64,000 nt of DNA from Zerene cesonia (GCF_012273895.1 NC_052113.1:1178001-1242000); one strand, 5' to 3'; counted from the stretch's first letter, positions 31,484 to 43,953 are shown. The notes: a model not told the origin generated them from the letters alone. A program made the numbers and translations.

Positions 31484-31615
31484 TTCTTTCTTGTCTTTTG
31501 TCTTTTTCCTAGTCTCTCTCTGTCTTATATACTTATAGAGACTATCCTACAATCTCTCTCGTCACGTTTAGTTAACACTCTTGTGTTTGATTTTACGCGA
31601 GTATTATACATTTAG

Positions 31616-31753
31616 AAATTAAAGAGTTTTAAACGGATTTTAAACGCGATTTATTTCTCGCTGCTTCTGAGCCTCCCCGTGACCACGCTCGCTGTAAAAT
31701 ATATAAAATGAATATAATGAATCGCGTGTAAAATCCGTTTTAGTCTTTAATTT
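31616..31753. repeat. Inverted repeat of about 38 bp around a 62-bp centre
   Basis: The left arm (AAATTAAAGAGTTTTAAACG, continuing to 31653) and the reverse complement of the right arm (AAATTAAAGACTAAAACGGA, 31716-31753) agree at most positions, including GGATTTTA and ACGCGATT. It may be a small foldback or MITE remnant. Confidence 0.65.
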
Positions 31754-34290
31754 CGAAAATGATACTATCAACACTTTTTGGTTTAACCAATGGATGACAT
31801 TAGAAAATATGGCTCTCCTACTGCTGCTAATAATCAATAACATTCTTTTGTTTTAAAATAAATAAAGAATTATGCGACTACCGTTGTAGATAACAGAACA
31901 CAAAAAATAACATACATACTCGTAGTTACGAGATTCACTACTTTATTGACTCGGCCCGTTCCTCGAAGTCCGTTTCGCAAGGGAATAAAGATAAAGGCAT
32001 CTAAAAGAATTTCATTTCATGACAGTTTCCCAAACTACGCCCCAGCTAAACGCTTCCGAGTCACGGACAATAGAATCAAACGATTTTGTAACTTCGTTAC
32101 AGGCAACTCTGTTACCGGGTGGGACACGTTCTAGCTGATAGCGTTACCGAAGGACTGTGGAATTTTGGGTATCTAGTGTAGTGTTGTCGCAAAATTTCGT
32201 CTTTTGTATATACAACTAGCTTTACGCCCGCGTCTTCGCCCGAATAACCATAGGAACAGGTAAATACAGGAACGAAAACTATGTATGTAAGTTACATGTT
32301 ATATGTGCGTACTAACATATGATGTGGGTAGTTTTTGCAAATATTTCTTCGATTTTAGAGCACACTACAAGTTAGGCTTATTCTCAAAAAGGTAAAAAAT
32401 ATTTTATGTTACAAGTCCAATATTAAACATATACGTAGTTCATCTAAAAGGAAAATATTTTTCTCAAAACATCGCAACATTACAGTCGTATCGTAAATCT
32501 ATCCCAAGAAAATAAGTACCAAAGCTATCCTGAAAAACTGTCTCCTAGATATTGGTTTTACTTTTTTATCGATACTCTTTGCTCTGCGAAATATATTTAT
32601 ATCGCACGAACGTAATAAACTTTTTATACTTTTCAATTTATAGTCCATGGATTGAATTACGATTATCAATTTATTCGAGTCACCCTGTACGAGGTCGTAA
32701 AACATATATACCTGAGCGCAATAGCAATCTCATATATATCAGTAGTCAGCAGTAGGAAATCCAAAAATTTTGATATGATCTTAAAGAATTTTATATTCAT
32801 TGCTTATAAGTATTGAAGCATTAACCATAATCCGAATGTTACCTACTGTTTGTGTGATTATCTAATAAGCACACATCATTTTCACATTGTAAAAATTGAA
32901 TTGCCATAATGAAACATTAAAGTATAATAAAAATAATATGGCAACATTCACTTGGCCAGCGTGGTGTCAGTGTAAACGAATACATGCTCATGATGAAGAT
33001 CTCCATCTTCAAGTGGAACGCAAGGCCGTTATGTAATCGACAGTCATCGCATTAAAAAGTGTATGGACGAAATTTGGGTGATTTATAATTGAAATGTGAA
33101 AGCACAGATTTGTTCATACAAAATACATAATTAACTAATAAAAGTTACTTTTATGTAAATGTATAATACGCTATTTCAAAACTGTGCATTAGAGTATGAA
33201 GGTATTTGTTAATGAACTTTGAAATTAGTCTAAATCGTGCAGTCGGCCCAGAAGGATGTCATTTTATACAACAGGCATTATTCTTATTTACAGAGCCTTT
33301 GTAGTGCTGTATATATTAATTATACGGCATTTATTATTGACTAAACTGGTATGATTATTTCAAAATAACCCACTATAATACTTCAGTATCTATTTTTTGT
33401 GTTCTATGACAAATTTTGTTTCCCAACGCCGACATACGGTCAATAGCAATGAACTCCCAACAAATCTATTTTCATGTAGTGTAAATCAAATTACGTATCG
33501 CGTGCTATTATAAAACCTGCTTACATATTTTTAGTTACATCCAATACATGCGTAAGAATAGATTTTCTTGTACGCTACAAGCTGGTCGAAATATTGTAGT
33601 GGCAATTTTAATAATGTTTGATGTGAATTGATTTGATGGTTTTTAGCCGTCCCTCTTAAATTAGGGGGAAAAGTACGTCCGTGCCAAAAGTTTTGTAAAA
33701 ATAATAATTTTAAGAGTTAGATAAGTTTGGTAATGGTTTTACACCACCTGCGTGAACTAAAAGAGACAATTATTGTTATTTATTACTCATAGGTGGTGGA
33801 AAGTCGTTGGCCTCATGTAAAGAAGTTTTTATATTTGAAAAGTCAACTCCATAATAGCTTAACAAGCATATATTATTACGCCAAATAAATAGCGTATTTA
33901 AAGTTTTCCTAAAATTTTCGCAAAGATCAAGTCAAGTGGTATAAAAACCTAATCGCATATTCGGTCTATACTAATTAAATGTTAGACTCGGACCTCAAAA
34001 TATTATAAATTGTAACGATGTAATATTTTAAATGATAAATTCATTCAAGGTCATTGACAACCTACAGATTCTCCGACGCTCGGGCCGCTCACTTGCTTCG
34101 CCGAGCTCACGGCAGGCGCACGGCGCATATTCGTGGCTCGATATTTTTTTTTCTTAATGAGGATTATTTCTAAATCCGCAGTCTTTGCTAATTTAGACGC
34201 ATTTATTTATTTTAATAATTTCTTTTGTTGTTTTTTTGTGTTCCCAAATCTGCTGGGAACAGCTTTTCGATTTAAACTGTCTCTGCTGTT
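31754..34290. other. Intergenic with small repeat fragments
   Basis: A Helitron-like 3' end on the minus strand starts at 32216 (CTAGCTTTACGCCCGCG). A SINE fragment GCCAGCGTGGTG to ATGATGAAG lies at about 32955-33000. The 34077-34140 stretch is GC-rich. No gene is seen. Confidence 0.45.
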
Positions 34291-34296
34291 GTGGCC

Positions 34297-34382
34297 GGCT
34301 ACTCCTGCACTTCGCAATCCAAGACCCATGAAAGAGGAGGGCTACTCCTGCACTTCGCAATACAAGACCCATGAAAGAGGAG
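34297..34382. repeat. 43-bp tandem duplication
   Basis: GGCTACTCCTGCACTTCGCA starts both copies (34297 and 34340), and both end AAGACCCATGAAAGAGGAG. There is one mismatch. The duplication is embedded in GC-richer DNA that may be an unrecognised transposon piece. Confidence 0.9.
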
Positions 34383-35163
34383 AGTGCGGTATTTGTGGCG
34401 CAAAACCCTTAGTTTTTTTATGACCAAGGCCCCCTACGACCCCTTTTTATGTATATATCCTAACTTTAAATTATTATAATACAAAATTTGCATCATTTTA
34501 AGTGTTTAATTTTTCATACCGTGTGACAAAATGAAGACCCATAGACGTTTAAATTATGCATCAATTTCATTATTCCTCCATAACAAAAGAGGATATGTAT
34601 TATTCCATCGCAAACATTACATTCGGAACCCGTTTTCTCGTAAAATATTAATCAGATGAAGCCGTAAATAAATGAAGCTTTTTGTTAAAACCATTTTCTC
34701 ATTATTCTGGAAACAATTATAAAACGTACCTACATACGATGGGTTTAATAGGAATCAGTGCGGGATAATGATATTTCATATAATTAAATATGAAATTTTA
34801 CATAGCATTATAAAAAGGTATTTTATCATTACACAAACCATTCGGTTCGGCGAAAAAAATCTGAATTACAAATTACGAACGAGATTGCGTAACGAATTTT
34901 CAGTAAATCTCAACTACGCATTAAATTTGTAATTTACATATAAAGCGAGTGTTTAAGTGAATAATTAAACTGTGTCCAAATTATTATTGTACGTACGAAT
35001 ATAAAAGCTGGCGCCCAAGACGTAAGACAATCTTTATTTCAAAAATCACACATTGTCTAGATACATTTTTATGTCATAAGCGGGCAATTTTGGATTTGTT
35101 ATTATTTCCAGCAAAAATTTATTTATTTTAGAAAATATAGTATTACCGAAGGTCTCGCTTTAT
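34383..35163. other. Intergenic, nothing recognised
   Basis: AT-rich sequence without coding character, shared repeats or clear motifs. Confidence 0.5.
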
Positions 35164-35365
35164 TGTGTCTTAGCGGGCAGCTGTTAGCGCAGCGGTTAGC
35201 CTGATGATGATGACCACCGCCCAAAACCTTCGCCGAGGTAGTGCCTGTGTGAATGTATGGGGAAACGGATTAGGAAAGGTTTGACGACTGGAAAGAAGGA
35301 ATAGACTGGGAAGGGTGAGGAAAAGGTAACGGGCCTCTCCTCCCTCTAGATTCCTTGACATTAAT
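35164..35365 (-). repeat. Non-LTR retrotransposon 3' end
   Basis: The + strand GACCACCGCCCAAAACCTTC, GGATTAGGAAAGG, GACTGGGAAGGGTGAGG and GGGCCTCTCCTCCCTC are the reverse of the body of the 53752-54062 copy. Confidence 0.6.
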
Positions 35366-35489
35366 CCATCCGTTTAGGAGCTTATTCTAATCTCTAGAAT
35401 AGACTGTTATTTGTGTTGATGTAGTTCTAATCGAAACAGCTAAGCAAATAATGCTTACTAGTATGCGAAAGTATCAAACCCAACGTCCC

Positions 35490-35575
35490 AACATTGTGAT
35501 TGCTTATGGGTGGCGGTGATCACTTACCATCAGGTGCAGGTGCAGGTGGCCTGTTCTTTTGCTGGTAGTGGTAAA
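35490..35575 (+). repeat. Non-LTR retrotransposon tail
   Basis: GGGTGGCGGTGATCACTTACC and ATCAGGTGCAGGTGCAGGTGG, a variant of the terminal block, opposite in direction to the copy at 35164. Confidence 0.55.
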
Positions 35576-35672
35576 AGTGAGTTTATTTTTTTGTCCTTAT
35601 TTCACATCGCAACGGATCGGTTGTACGTTATGATTTATATTCCTAGAGAGTTAGGAGGCTGGCAAGTGGCTT

Positions 35673-35802
35673 TACTGAACCGATTGCAATGAAATTTGTT
35701 ATATAGATAGCTGGACAACTGGAATAATACACAGGCAACTTTTTATCACGATATTCCTACAGGATACACACTTACGCGGGTGAAACCGCGGGGCGCAGCT
35801 AG
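35673..35802 (+). mobile_element. Helitron-like element, 5' truncated
   Basis: Starts within the core (TACTGAACCGATTGCAATG) and ends CGCGGGTGAAACCGCGGGG...CTAG before T35803. Confidence 0.8.
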
Positions 35803-36780
35803 TAGGGAATAGAAGTTTGTACCATGAAAGTTTCTTTACACACACACGCAGACGAAACTTCAACCGCTAGTATGCTATATAAATACCCTTATACCCTTCA
35901 CATATAACTTACACAACACAGCAATGGTTACTGCAGTATTGTGACTACAATCTAAAGGTAATGCTGCACTACGTAAGCCTCTAGAAGTTATAACAGTACA
36001 ACAAACGCTTCCAAGATATGTGTAAGGGCGTTTTTGTATTGACGATAATAATTTAGCCAACTCTGTTTAATCTAAAAACAGTCGGTGTAGGTTATAGTAG
36101 TAATATTAATATTCATACAATCGGTGCAACTATACAAACTCATTTTGTTAAAAAAATAGATAAAAATTTAAATAGATGAATTTGTACGTTTTATTTTTAT
36201 TGATATGTGTTTTATTTTTCACTATTAAGTTCGAAAGACATAAAATAATTTCAAATTATTATCGCTTTAAAAGATTGTAAGGTATTTAATTTCACACATG
36301 CCGGTATAAAAAAAAATATATAAAATGCAATATTCCTCTCAGAAAAAGCGACATGTCATTTATAAAAGTTACTACACGTAAAAGTATTCAATGTTTTTTT
36401 TCCTTTTTTTTACACAAATTTCAGTTTGGTCATGCAAACCAACAACACATATTTCTATTAATATCTGCATTCTTCGAAAGAGTTAGTTGTAAACAATCAT
36501 TTCTAAATTGTATTATCCTTTAAATATGTACGCAGCGACAACTCTCTCCTTTGAAGAAAAAGTTTTGATTTTTTTATTTCAATGCACCCAGCCTTGTATA
36601 CCCACCAATCTTCCTATCAGAATACATGGAAAATACCGATAAAGTAATTAGTATTTTCCTTTATAATATGAACTTGTGTATTATTTAATATGACCATACC
36701 ATTTTCCTTTTTTTTGTTCTTAAATTTTATTCGATATTCAAATAGAAGAAACGCATTTAAAAAAATACGCGATATGCATT
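35803..36780. other. Intergenic, nothing recognised
   Basis: Very AT-rich sequence without coding character or shared repeats. Confidence 0.5.
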
Positions 36781-36890
36781 GGCCCTAAGCAAGCGGTGCC
36801 AAGATGGCGAACTTCCAGGGGAAATTAAACGGAACACGGCCGCGCCGGGGACGTGACGTCATCGCTTAGCGCGCGAACTGCTTTTTTGGC
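36781..36890 (+). promoter_or_regulatory. CpG-rich promoter-like block with Pho/YY1 and CRE motifs
   Basis: GCCAAGATGGCGAAC at 36798-36812 contains the AAGATGGCG form of the YY1/Pleiohomeotic site. TGACGTCA is at 36854-36861, followed by AGCGCGCG. It is the sharpest GC-rich spot in very AT-rich DNA. A frame from the ATG at 36803 gives 21 codons only. The arrangement resembles a TATA-less housekeeping promoter, but no downstream gene was identified. Confidence 0.4.
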
Positions 36891-38106
36891 GCTAAAATCC
36901 GCATTGTTCTTGCACATGGAAAACGAAGGCGCTTTTATTTGAAACTTGAACCCACGAACATATAAATTAACATAATATAAAAAATATGAAACTTGAAACA
37001 CGATTCAGCATCTAAGAGTTGAAAATATATTTATTCGATGCCGAGATTTCGCATGGATTTAAAAATAATTAACCATCAAATAGTATGGTATCACTGGCCA
37101 CTCATAGTTCTTACGTATTTATATCAACAGCAACCTGTCTCACTAATATTAGAAATCTGACGTATATCTACATCATTTTGAAAATGTATATTTGTTATTT
37201 CTTCACACAAGACTACTCGATCATATTACCTGAATAAGTTTGCAATTAATACCTGGAATAGTGTATTACCTTTTTCTTAGTAAATTATATAGAATGCTAT
37301 CTGAAGATCTAAAATCTAAACAGTAATTATGAAGAGCAAATTTTTATCTCCTGTTTGTCTTTTTATTAGGACTTTGTTCAAAAGGAGTCGATCGATATTA
37401 AAAATTATTTCACCGTTAGATATCTACACCTAAACCAACAAGCATAGGCTATACTTATATATAGTAATTCGGATCGCCCAGTCGAAGCACCTATTATAAA
37501 ACCATCATAAGATTCAATATAACAAGCCAAAACTAATCCACAAATTGTATCAACCACAAGCCGATCGGTTATCAAAAGGATTATAAACGGAAAGCAATTA
37601 ACATGTATGAACTATGCGGATGGATTAGGGGGCCGATATAATTACCGTGTCTTTGATTATTGTTGGACCAATGAACAGGCGTTTCAGTCAAGCATTCTAT
37701 GAGCTGTGACGATGATTTCAATTTAGGAGGATAGTTCCATACTAGATACATGTGAGCAGCAGACGTTTAAGAAGCTTGAAGGCTAGAATGTTATATGTGT
37801 TTACAAGTGATTTAAGGTTTGTTGGTGATTTTTAGATAGTCAATTATGACTAAATGGTGCATTATTGGTTATTTATGATTTAGACATCTTTGCTCAAAGG
37901 CATACTTTTTGCAATTTTACATTTAAAAGAATTTGTCAATAAACAATTTTTATTTTTTCATCCTTGCATATTTCTGGATTGTTTAAATTATATACGATTT
38001 AAAATTAAACTTAACTCGAAAAAGATCCGTAGACGCGGCTCTGTTGCCGTCTAAAATGATGTTGCCAGTATTTATTTATTGAAATACCTCGAAAGCTAAC
38101 TGAACT
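36891..38106. other. Intergenic, nothing recognised
   Basis: AT-rich. I see no exon that could belong to the promoter-like block to its left. Confidence 0.4.
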
Positions 38107-38170
38107 AGTGATTTGCCTGATGGTAAGCGATCACCACAGTCCACGAACATTCGCAGCTTACAAAACACAT
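38107..38170 (-). repeat. Non-LTR retrotransposon tail fragment
   Basis: GCCTGATGGTAAGCGATCACC followed by ACGAACATTCGCAG, the reverse of the common tail block. Confidence 0.55.
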
Positions 38171-38470
38171 TAGCATGGTACTATTTCACGTGGGTTTACT
38201 AGACTATAAATAATTAATCGTCTAGGTTCGTTAAATAAGTAATACATGAAATGGTGTATTATATTTAATGTTAGAGCATAATTAATTCTCCATATTGTTG
38301 ATTAAAGACTTACGCTTCGAAGTTTTTTCATCTCCTGAACACGGTGAAAGTTTCGCCGGCACTTACCTGTAAAATTAATGAGATAAATATTATATAAGAA
38401 TATGTAGAACTCATTAAACGTGGATTATATAATTTTTAACTAATATAGATGTAAATAATAGTAGATGGAG

Positions 38471-38572
38471 TGAGCAGTTCTGCTTTCGTAACCGGTGGTT
38501 AATGGTAAACTGGTATGTTATGACGATTCAAAAGAGCTTCTAAAAGAAATAGACGAACCTAATAGAAAAGAC
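38471..38572 (+). repeat. Non-LTR retrotransposon 3' end (TGACGATTCAAAAG family)
   Basis: CTGCTTTCGTAACCGGTGG and ATGACGATTCAAAAGAGCTT match 1231-1369. The tail is lost. Confidence 0.6.
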
Positions 38573-40636
38573 GTTTTTTTGTTATTGGGCGGATTTTGCT
38601 AGAGGCATGTTCATTTTGGTTTTAAATATAAGTATAGGAAAATAACATGCATTCGTTAAATTAGCGCAGTTTTTATATCGTTAACATGACTTATACTTAT
38701 ACCACACCATAATTCGTTTATTAACTCTTAACAACTTTAAACTAAATTCAAATACCTTTCAATTCAGATTTATCCTACCCGAAAAATGTTTGTATAAATA
38801 TTCCCTCGCTACACTCACATTTGCACTTTACTCTTTCATTTTTATATTACTTTATTCAACTCAATATACAATGAATGAATAAATATAAAACGTTTCATGC
38901 CTGCCTTCATTCAATACGATAACTAAATTTCGACCGAATGAAATATATATCCTCATTCAAACACAACCTAACACGATGTATCGTCAATAAAAAAAAAAAA
39001 AACGTATCCAATAAGGGCACCTCGTTAACATCCCTTTCAATATCTCCTAATGATCATGTACTCCGAATCCTGATAGAATTAACACGTATGCTATCATTAG
39101 AGATCGTTATCAGTTACACCCTTGTCGCTTGATAAGCTTCTGGCTTACTTCCCTTGTAACTTCTTATATTAGCTCGGTTATTTGTTTCGATGGTTACGTT
39201 ATATAAGTGGGTCTGTAATATCATACATTGTTTTGTTTTATTTTGTGTGTTAGTACCATTTTGTTATGGGGAAGCAAATATTAGAAAGAATCTGTGCCTT
39301 TTTGGGGAAAGGACAGATCTGGCACATGCTCTTATATTTTGTCCAGGGATTTATACCCACTAAGACCTCCCTGACAGTTGATGGTTCACAAACGGTGGCC
39401 TAACCCAAAGTAGCAGTGTCTCCGAGACTCTTCGAGATGGGTAAACTTCTATGCAACGCGCCAAAGTATGCTTATACCAATTCTATGCAATTGATTCGAA
39501 GTGTACTTTATAAATGAGGTTTTATGAACAGACTAGGCAAGTATCGTAAGAATGCGGAATCTATTTAGTTTTTTTTCTTTGATAATAGTATACACTTATA
39601 AAATTTAAATTTCGATATGTTTTGGTTGCAATTGCTTTTTTTATTAATTCCACTCGTTTGCCAATTCTGTCTCATTATGAATTAAAACTAAAAACATCTC
39701 ATATCATTTCAAATATACTACCACCGTATTAAAAATACAAGGAAAAAAAAACACTTATCGTCCCATCCCATCTATACTACTGTCACTAAAACATTGAAGG
39801 CCATTTCTGACCGTTCAGTTCAGCTGATATCAATTTATAGACCCCGTTCATTGGATAAGCTTTAAAAATCCACACATCATCAATATCAAACGATTTTCGA
39901 AAAAGATAGTTAAGAGAAATTGTAATACAAATTTAGAACTATTTACCCAAACATTTATAAACATTTTTTAAAGCAATTCAATGCTATAAAACTAAACATT
40001 GAATTTATTACACCCAGTAAAGAGTTATGTGCTAACAAACACAAACACAAAAAACACAGTCGACTTGATAACTTCCTCCTCTTTTGGAAGTCGGTTAAAA
40101 AGAAAAACGCACTTGTATATCGTCTGCTAAATCATAAAAGATAAAAAAACCAATAAACATTTAATAAGCTTATGGATAACATTACAAAATAATTAAACAT
40201 ATACTTGGTTTACTTCATACAGTTTTATAAACTATCTATATAAAATGAATTTCCACCCGTGCTTAGACTTGTCTTAAAAACGTCCGGGCGGCTCAAGTCG
40301 CATCACTGATGTGGATTAATTTAGTCTACTTTTTATCGAAAACTACCAAAAGGGGTCTTCGCAGAAAACATAGCAGGGCAGTTGTGACCGTAACCCGTTT
40401 ATAAACGACCGCTTATATATTATACGGCCGTATGAAAGATACATTTATCTAACAATCTTATCACTATTACTGCCAATAAAACCGATCTTGCAAGACCCGT
40501 CCCGATATGTGACGCTTTTATGACCTAGGTTTACTGGATGTAAACCTTTACGCGCTTATAAATTGTTTGTGACGTCATCAAGTTTAAGCACTCAGTTAGT
40601 TACTTTTATCTTGACGATTAATAAACTTTTCAGTTA
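38573..40636. other. Intergenic; lone inverted-repeat remnant and a CRE palindrome
   Basis: AAAGCAATTCAATGCTATAAAACT at about 39971-39994 matches the terminal repeat of the tRNA-like elements (one mismatch in the first 20). TGACGTCA is at 40570-40577. A GC-richer stretch at 39285-39470 may be a retroelement tail, but I found no second copy. Confidence 0.4.
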
Positions 40637-40821
40637 CTAGCTGCAAGCCCCGGCTCCGCTTGGGTAGTCATTTATCGTAATTAAATTAATGCAAACTATA
40701 CTATCTTTTAAGTTGAATAAAACTGCATATATAGTATGGAAATTTGATTAAAATCGGTTGATTAGTTTAGGAGTCCAACGCGAACAAACAATGTGACACG
40801 TAATTTATATATATTAAGTGT
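40637..40821 (-). mobile_element. Helitron-like element, diverged
   Basis: A|CTAGCTGCAAGCCCCGGCTC at the left; AATCGGTTGATTAGTTTAGG and CGCGAACAAACAATG in the middle. The TC end is unclear. Confidence 0.5.
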
Positions 40822-40977
40822 AGCTGTTTGTACAGTTAGAAGTATAAGATGTTTCATCGACACAAAAAGTAGGCTAACTAATCTCTAGCCTTCTATGTCC
40901 ATACACAAAAATCATACACAAAAGCGACGTAAAAGAAAGTTCAAACAAACAAACACGCTTTCGTATTTATAATATTA

Positions 40978-41399
40978 CTAGCTGTGACCCGCGGTTGAAA
41001 CCGCGTAAGCGTGCTGCGTAACCGTATCCCGTAGGAATATCGGTATAAAAAGTAACTAGGTGTTATTTCAGTTGTCCAGCTACCTACGAAGCAAAATAGT
41101 ATTTTTATTTACCAATAGATGTCAGGAAAAAAAACAACGAATAAAACACGAATATGACATTATTTCAGTTGTCCAGCTATCTACGAAGCAAAATAGTATT
41201 ATTATTCACCAATAGATGTCAGGCAAAAAAAACACGAATAAAACACGAATATGACATTTTCTAAAAAAAATTCCTAGCTAGATCGATTTATCGCCCCCGA
41301 AACCCCCTGTATACTAAATTTCATGAAAATCGTTGGAGCCGATTCCGAGATTCCAATTATATATATATATACAAGAATTGCTCGTTTAAAGGTATAAGA
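40978..41399 (-). mobile_element. Helitron-like element, 422 bp, with an internal duplication
   Basis: On the plus strand A|CTAG (40977/40978) and GGTATAAGA|T (41399/41400). Its 5' part matches the element at 20322 (GCTCGTTTAAAGGTATAAGA and CGCCCCCGAAACCCCC). Its 3' part (GCGGTTGAAACCGCG hairpin, CCGTATCCCGTAGGAATATC, GTTGTCCAGCTACC) matches the main family. A block from TATTTCAGTTGTCCAGCTA to AAACACGAATATGACAT occurs twice. It appears to be a chimera of two families. Confidence 0.75.
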
Positions 41400-41400
41400 T

Positions 41401-41602
41401 TAGCTGCGCCCCGCGTTTCACCCGCGTAGTATAAGTCTGTATCCCGTAGGAATATAGGGATAAAAGGATGCCTATGTGTTATTCCAGTTGTCCAGCTATC
41501 TACGTGTCAAACTTCATTGGAATCGGTTCAGTAGTTTTGTGTGAAAGAGTAACAAACATACACACATCCTTACAAACTTCCGCATTAATAATATTAGTAG
41601 GA
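41401..41602 (-). mobile_element. Helitron-like element abutting the previous one
   Basis: It starts TAGCTGCGCCCCGCG (the first C of CTAG is missing) one base after the neighbour and ends TAGTAGGA|T at 41602/41603. The core is normal, about 200 bp. Confidence 0.75.
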
Positions 41603-41904
41603 TTCGGAAGGTTTAAGCTAGTTTCGAAGTTGTGAGAATTTATAATCACTTCACTAACATTAATGTACCTAATATATTAAGTCTCGAGTGGCATTTGTGT
41701 CTTATTAATGAATCCCATTTTGAGATGAATGTTGCGTTCTGAGGGCACCGGAGCACTTACACAGCATCCAAATTTCCTATCACTTCATATAAGCTATTCA
41801 TGATTGAATAGTTAATCATCAAAGAGTTATATTAGAAATCGTTTTTGTCACATATAACGAGCTATTGGTGTACCTTGTTATTGGAGTATTTAGTGTGATT
41901 ATTA

Positions 41905-42080
41905 ATCATCATAATCATCATATAAATTCCCACTGCTGGGTCACAGGCCTCCTATGAGGGTTCAGGCCATAATCCACCACGCTGACCAAGTGCGAGTTGG
42001 CAGATGTCACATGTCGTCGAACTTATGATTCTTGGACATGCCGGTTTCCTCACGATGTTTTACTTCACCGTTATTAAACA
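41905..42080 (-). repeat. tRNA-derived SINE, head missing
   Basis: The ATCATCATAATCATCAT tail, CCCACTGCTGGGTCACAGGC and CCGGTTTCCTCACGATGTTT match the 28414 SINE. It stops before the tRNA-like part. Confidence 0.8.
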
Positions 42081-43568
42081 GATACTATAAAATTATATCT
42101 TTTATAAATAAAATAAAAAAGAAATAAATATTCCGATAGGAATCAAGATATTCCTATCTAAGAGTTTAAGATAATTGTTGATATTGGTTAGTACAGTTAG
42201 TTTAAAACGTTAAGGCTGAGGCCGCAGTACGATTTGCCGGGAACGGTTTGCGGTTAGCGATATAACTACAAAAACCGCATTAGCATACACCACGACTAAA
42301 AAACCGTGTGCCGTCATAAGCTAGTTTTACGAAAACCTATAATATAATATGGTTCGGTTCAATCACAAAATCGCGGTAGCATAGCCGTAGTACGTTCTAG
42401 ATCTAGATCTCAACGGCAAAAAAATCATAGAAATATCCGCCAAGCGGTACTAGATAAGTCTAGTTTCTAGAAATCACTTCTCTATCAACATAATTACATA
42501 TTATTGTTAGCAGCGCTTATTCTGCGTCTGACAACTGCTTTAACTAACTGGAAATGACGTAACATTACATTAACACCTGCATTCGAGCTCAAATTGTGAT
42601 GATGGCTTGATTACGTATGCGCTTCGATCGTATGAGCTTAATTAATTATATGGAGTAGCGCTAAGCATCTGTTTACGTTATGTAAACATGACGTAGCATA
42701 CAGAAAAAATAATTATCAGAGTTTATCAGTCTATACAGAAATAAAGGTGAAATGTGCTCATTTTAAGGTTTATAGTGTTGTAGTATAAAGACAGCCTCGG
42801 TACAGTGGTGACTGCGTGACGGTTACAGCGAGAGCTCTTGGATTCCATTTCCATAACAAGTAAAAATCTCGGTTTGGTTATGAAGAGATTGACATATAGG
42901 TGAACCGAGAAATGAAAATATATCAAATAAATTACAAAGGGCACACGACACCTAAGAAATTATATCTTACGAGTGTTTTACGATATTAAGAAATAAATCC
43001 CGAGATATTAGTAAAACAAACTAGTCTTAAACTGCATAGAACTGATGAATACACTCTCTTACAGTCACTAAAAGCTACGACTGACGAATGTAGTTGAAGA
43101 TGGTTGACGTTTGACAAAGGCTTATACGAGGTTATAATTGATTTTTTGGAACAAGTCTCAATAAAGTGTAGTGTGTAAATGGTACAGTAACGTGAAATCA
43201 ATGACAGTACGAGACTAAGAGGCGCACACTGGCAAAGGTGTAACTAGGCCACAGTCGTAAATCCTATAATTCTTACCATTTCGATGTAAGGATAAAAAAA
43301 GAGCTATACAATATATTACTTTTATCAGCTAAAATTGGAAGTTTTTCAAAGATAAGACACGCACCTTATAATAGTTAAGTTAAGGGGAGAGAATATCCAC
43401 ATGCGAAGGAAATGGTGATGAAATTTCATGGTGTGTAATAAATACCTAATCGAGGCGTTTATTTGTAAATATAAATACAAAATAGATAAAAATGTATTTC
43501 ACTTTTTCTTTTATATAATTACGTCAAATTGCTGCGAAAAACTGAATTTAAAGTATCAATATTAATTG
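42081..43568. other. Intergenic, possible unclassified repeat at 42210-42470
   Basis: GAGGCCGCAGTACGATTTGCC (42220 on) and CCGCCAAGCGGTACTAG (about 42438 on) bound a stretch unlike its neighbours, but no inverted ends are evident. The rest shows nothing. Confidence 0.35.
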
Positions 43569-43749
43569 CTAGACGCTCGTCCCGACTCCGCCCGAATATC
43601 AAGGTTTCTGTTTTATCCGAGGGAGCATTTAATCGGGACAAAAAGTATCCTATCACCCAAGTCAGCTCATACCCTGTCACACCAAATTCCATTAAAATCT
43701 GTTCAGTAGTTTCAGCGCGATTGACAGACAAACTTTTACATTTACAAAA
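43569..43749 (-). mobile_element. Helitron-like element, diverged
   Basis: CTAGACGCTCGTCCCGACTC at the left. AATCTGTTCAGTAGTTTCAG and GCGCGATTGACAGACAAAC resemble the fragment at 1590-1680. The 5' end abuts the next element. Confidence 0.5.
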
Positions 43750-43927
43750 TCAGTCTGATTATAAAGCTGATGAGTTTTTGTGTTTGCTGAATTGTTTGTT
43801 TGGTTGATCGCGCTAATCTAAGGAACTACATTGAAAAATTCTTTCAGCTTTAGATAGCCCATTATTGAGAAAGGCTATAGGCTTATATATGTACGATGGT
43901 GCGGGCAAAGCCGGGGCGGACCGCTAG
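43750..43927 (+). mobile_element. Helitron-like element, second family
   Basis: TCAGTCTGATTATAAAGCTG after A43749. It ends GCAAAGCCGGGGCGGACCGC and CTAG before T43928. Same family as 10795-10981, and back to back with the minus-strand copy on its left. Confidence 0.65.
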
Positions 43928-43953
43928 TGTAAATGAAATAACCGACGTAGATC

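Noticed and set aside
39285..39470. GC-richer stretch as an exon
   Set aside because: Stops in all frames, and the wording resembles a retroelement tail; no second copy was found to confirm it.
42210..42470. Possible MITE
   Set aside because: I could not match the two ends as inverted repeats or find a target duplication.
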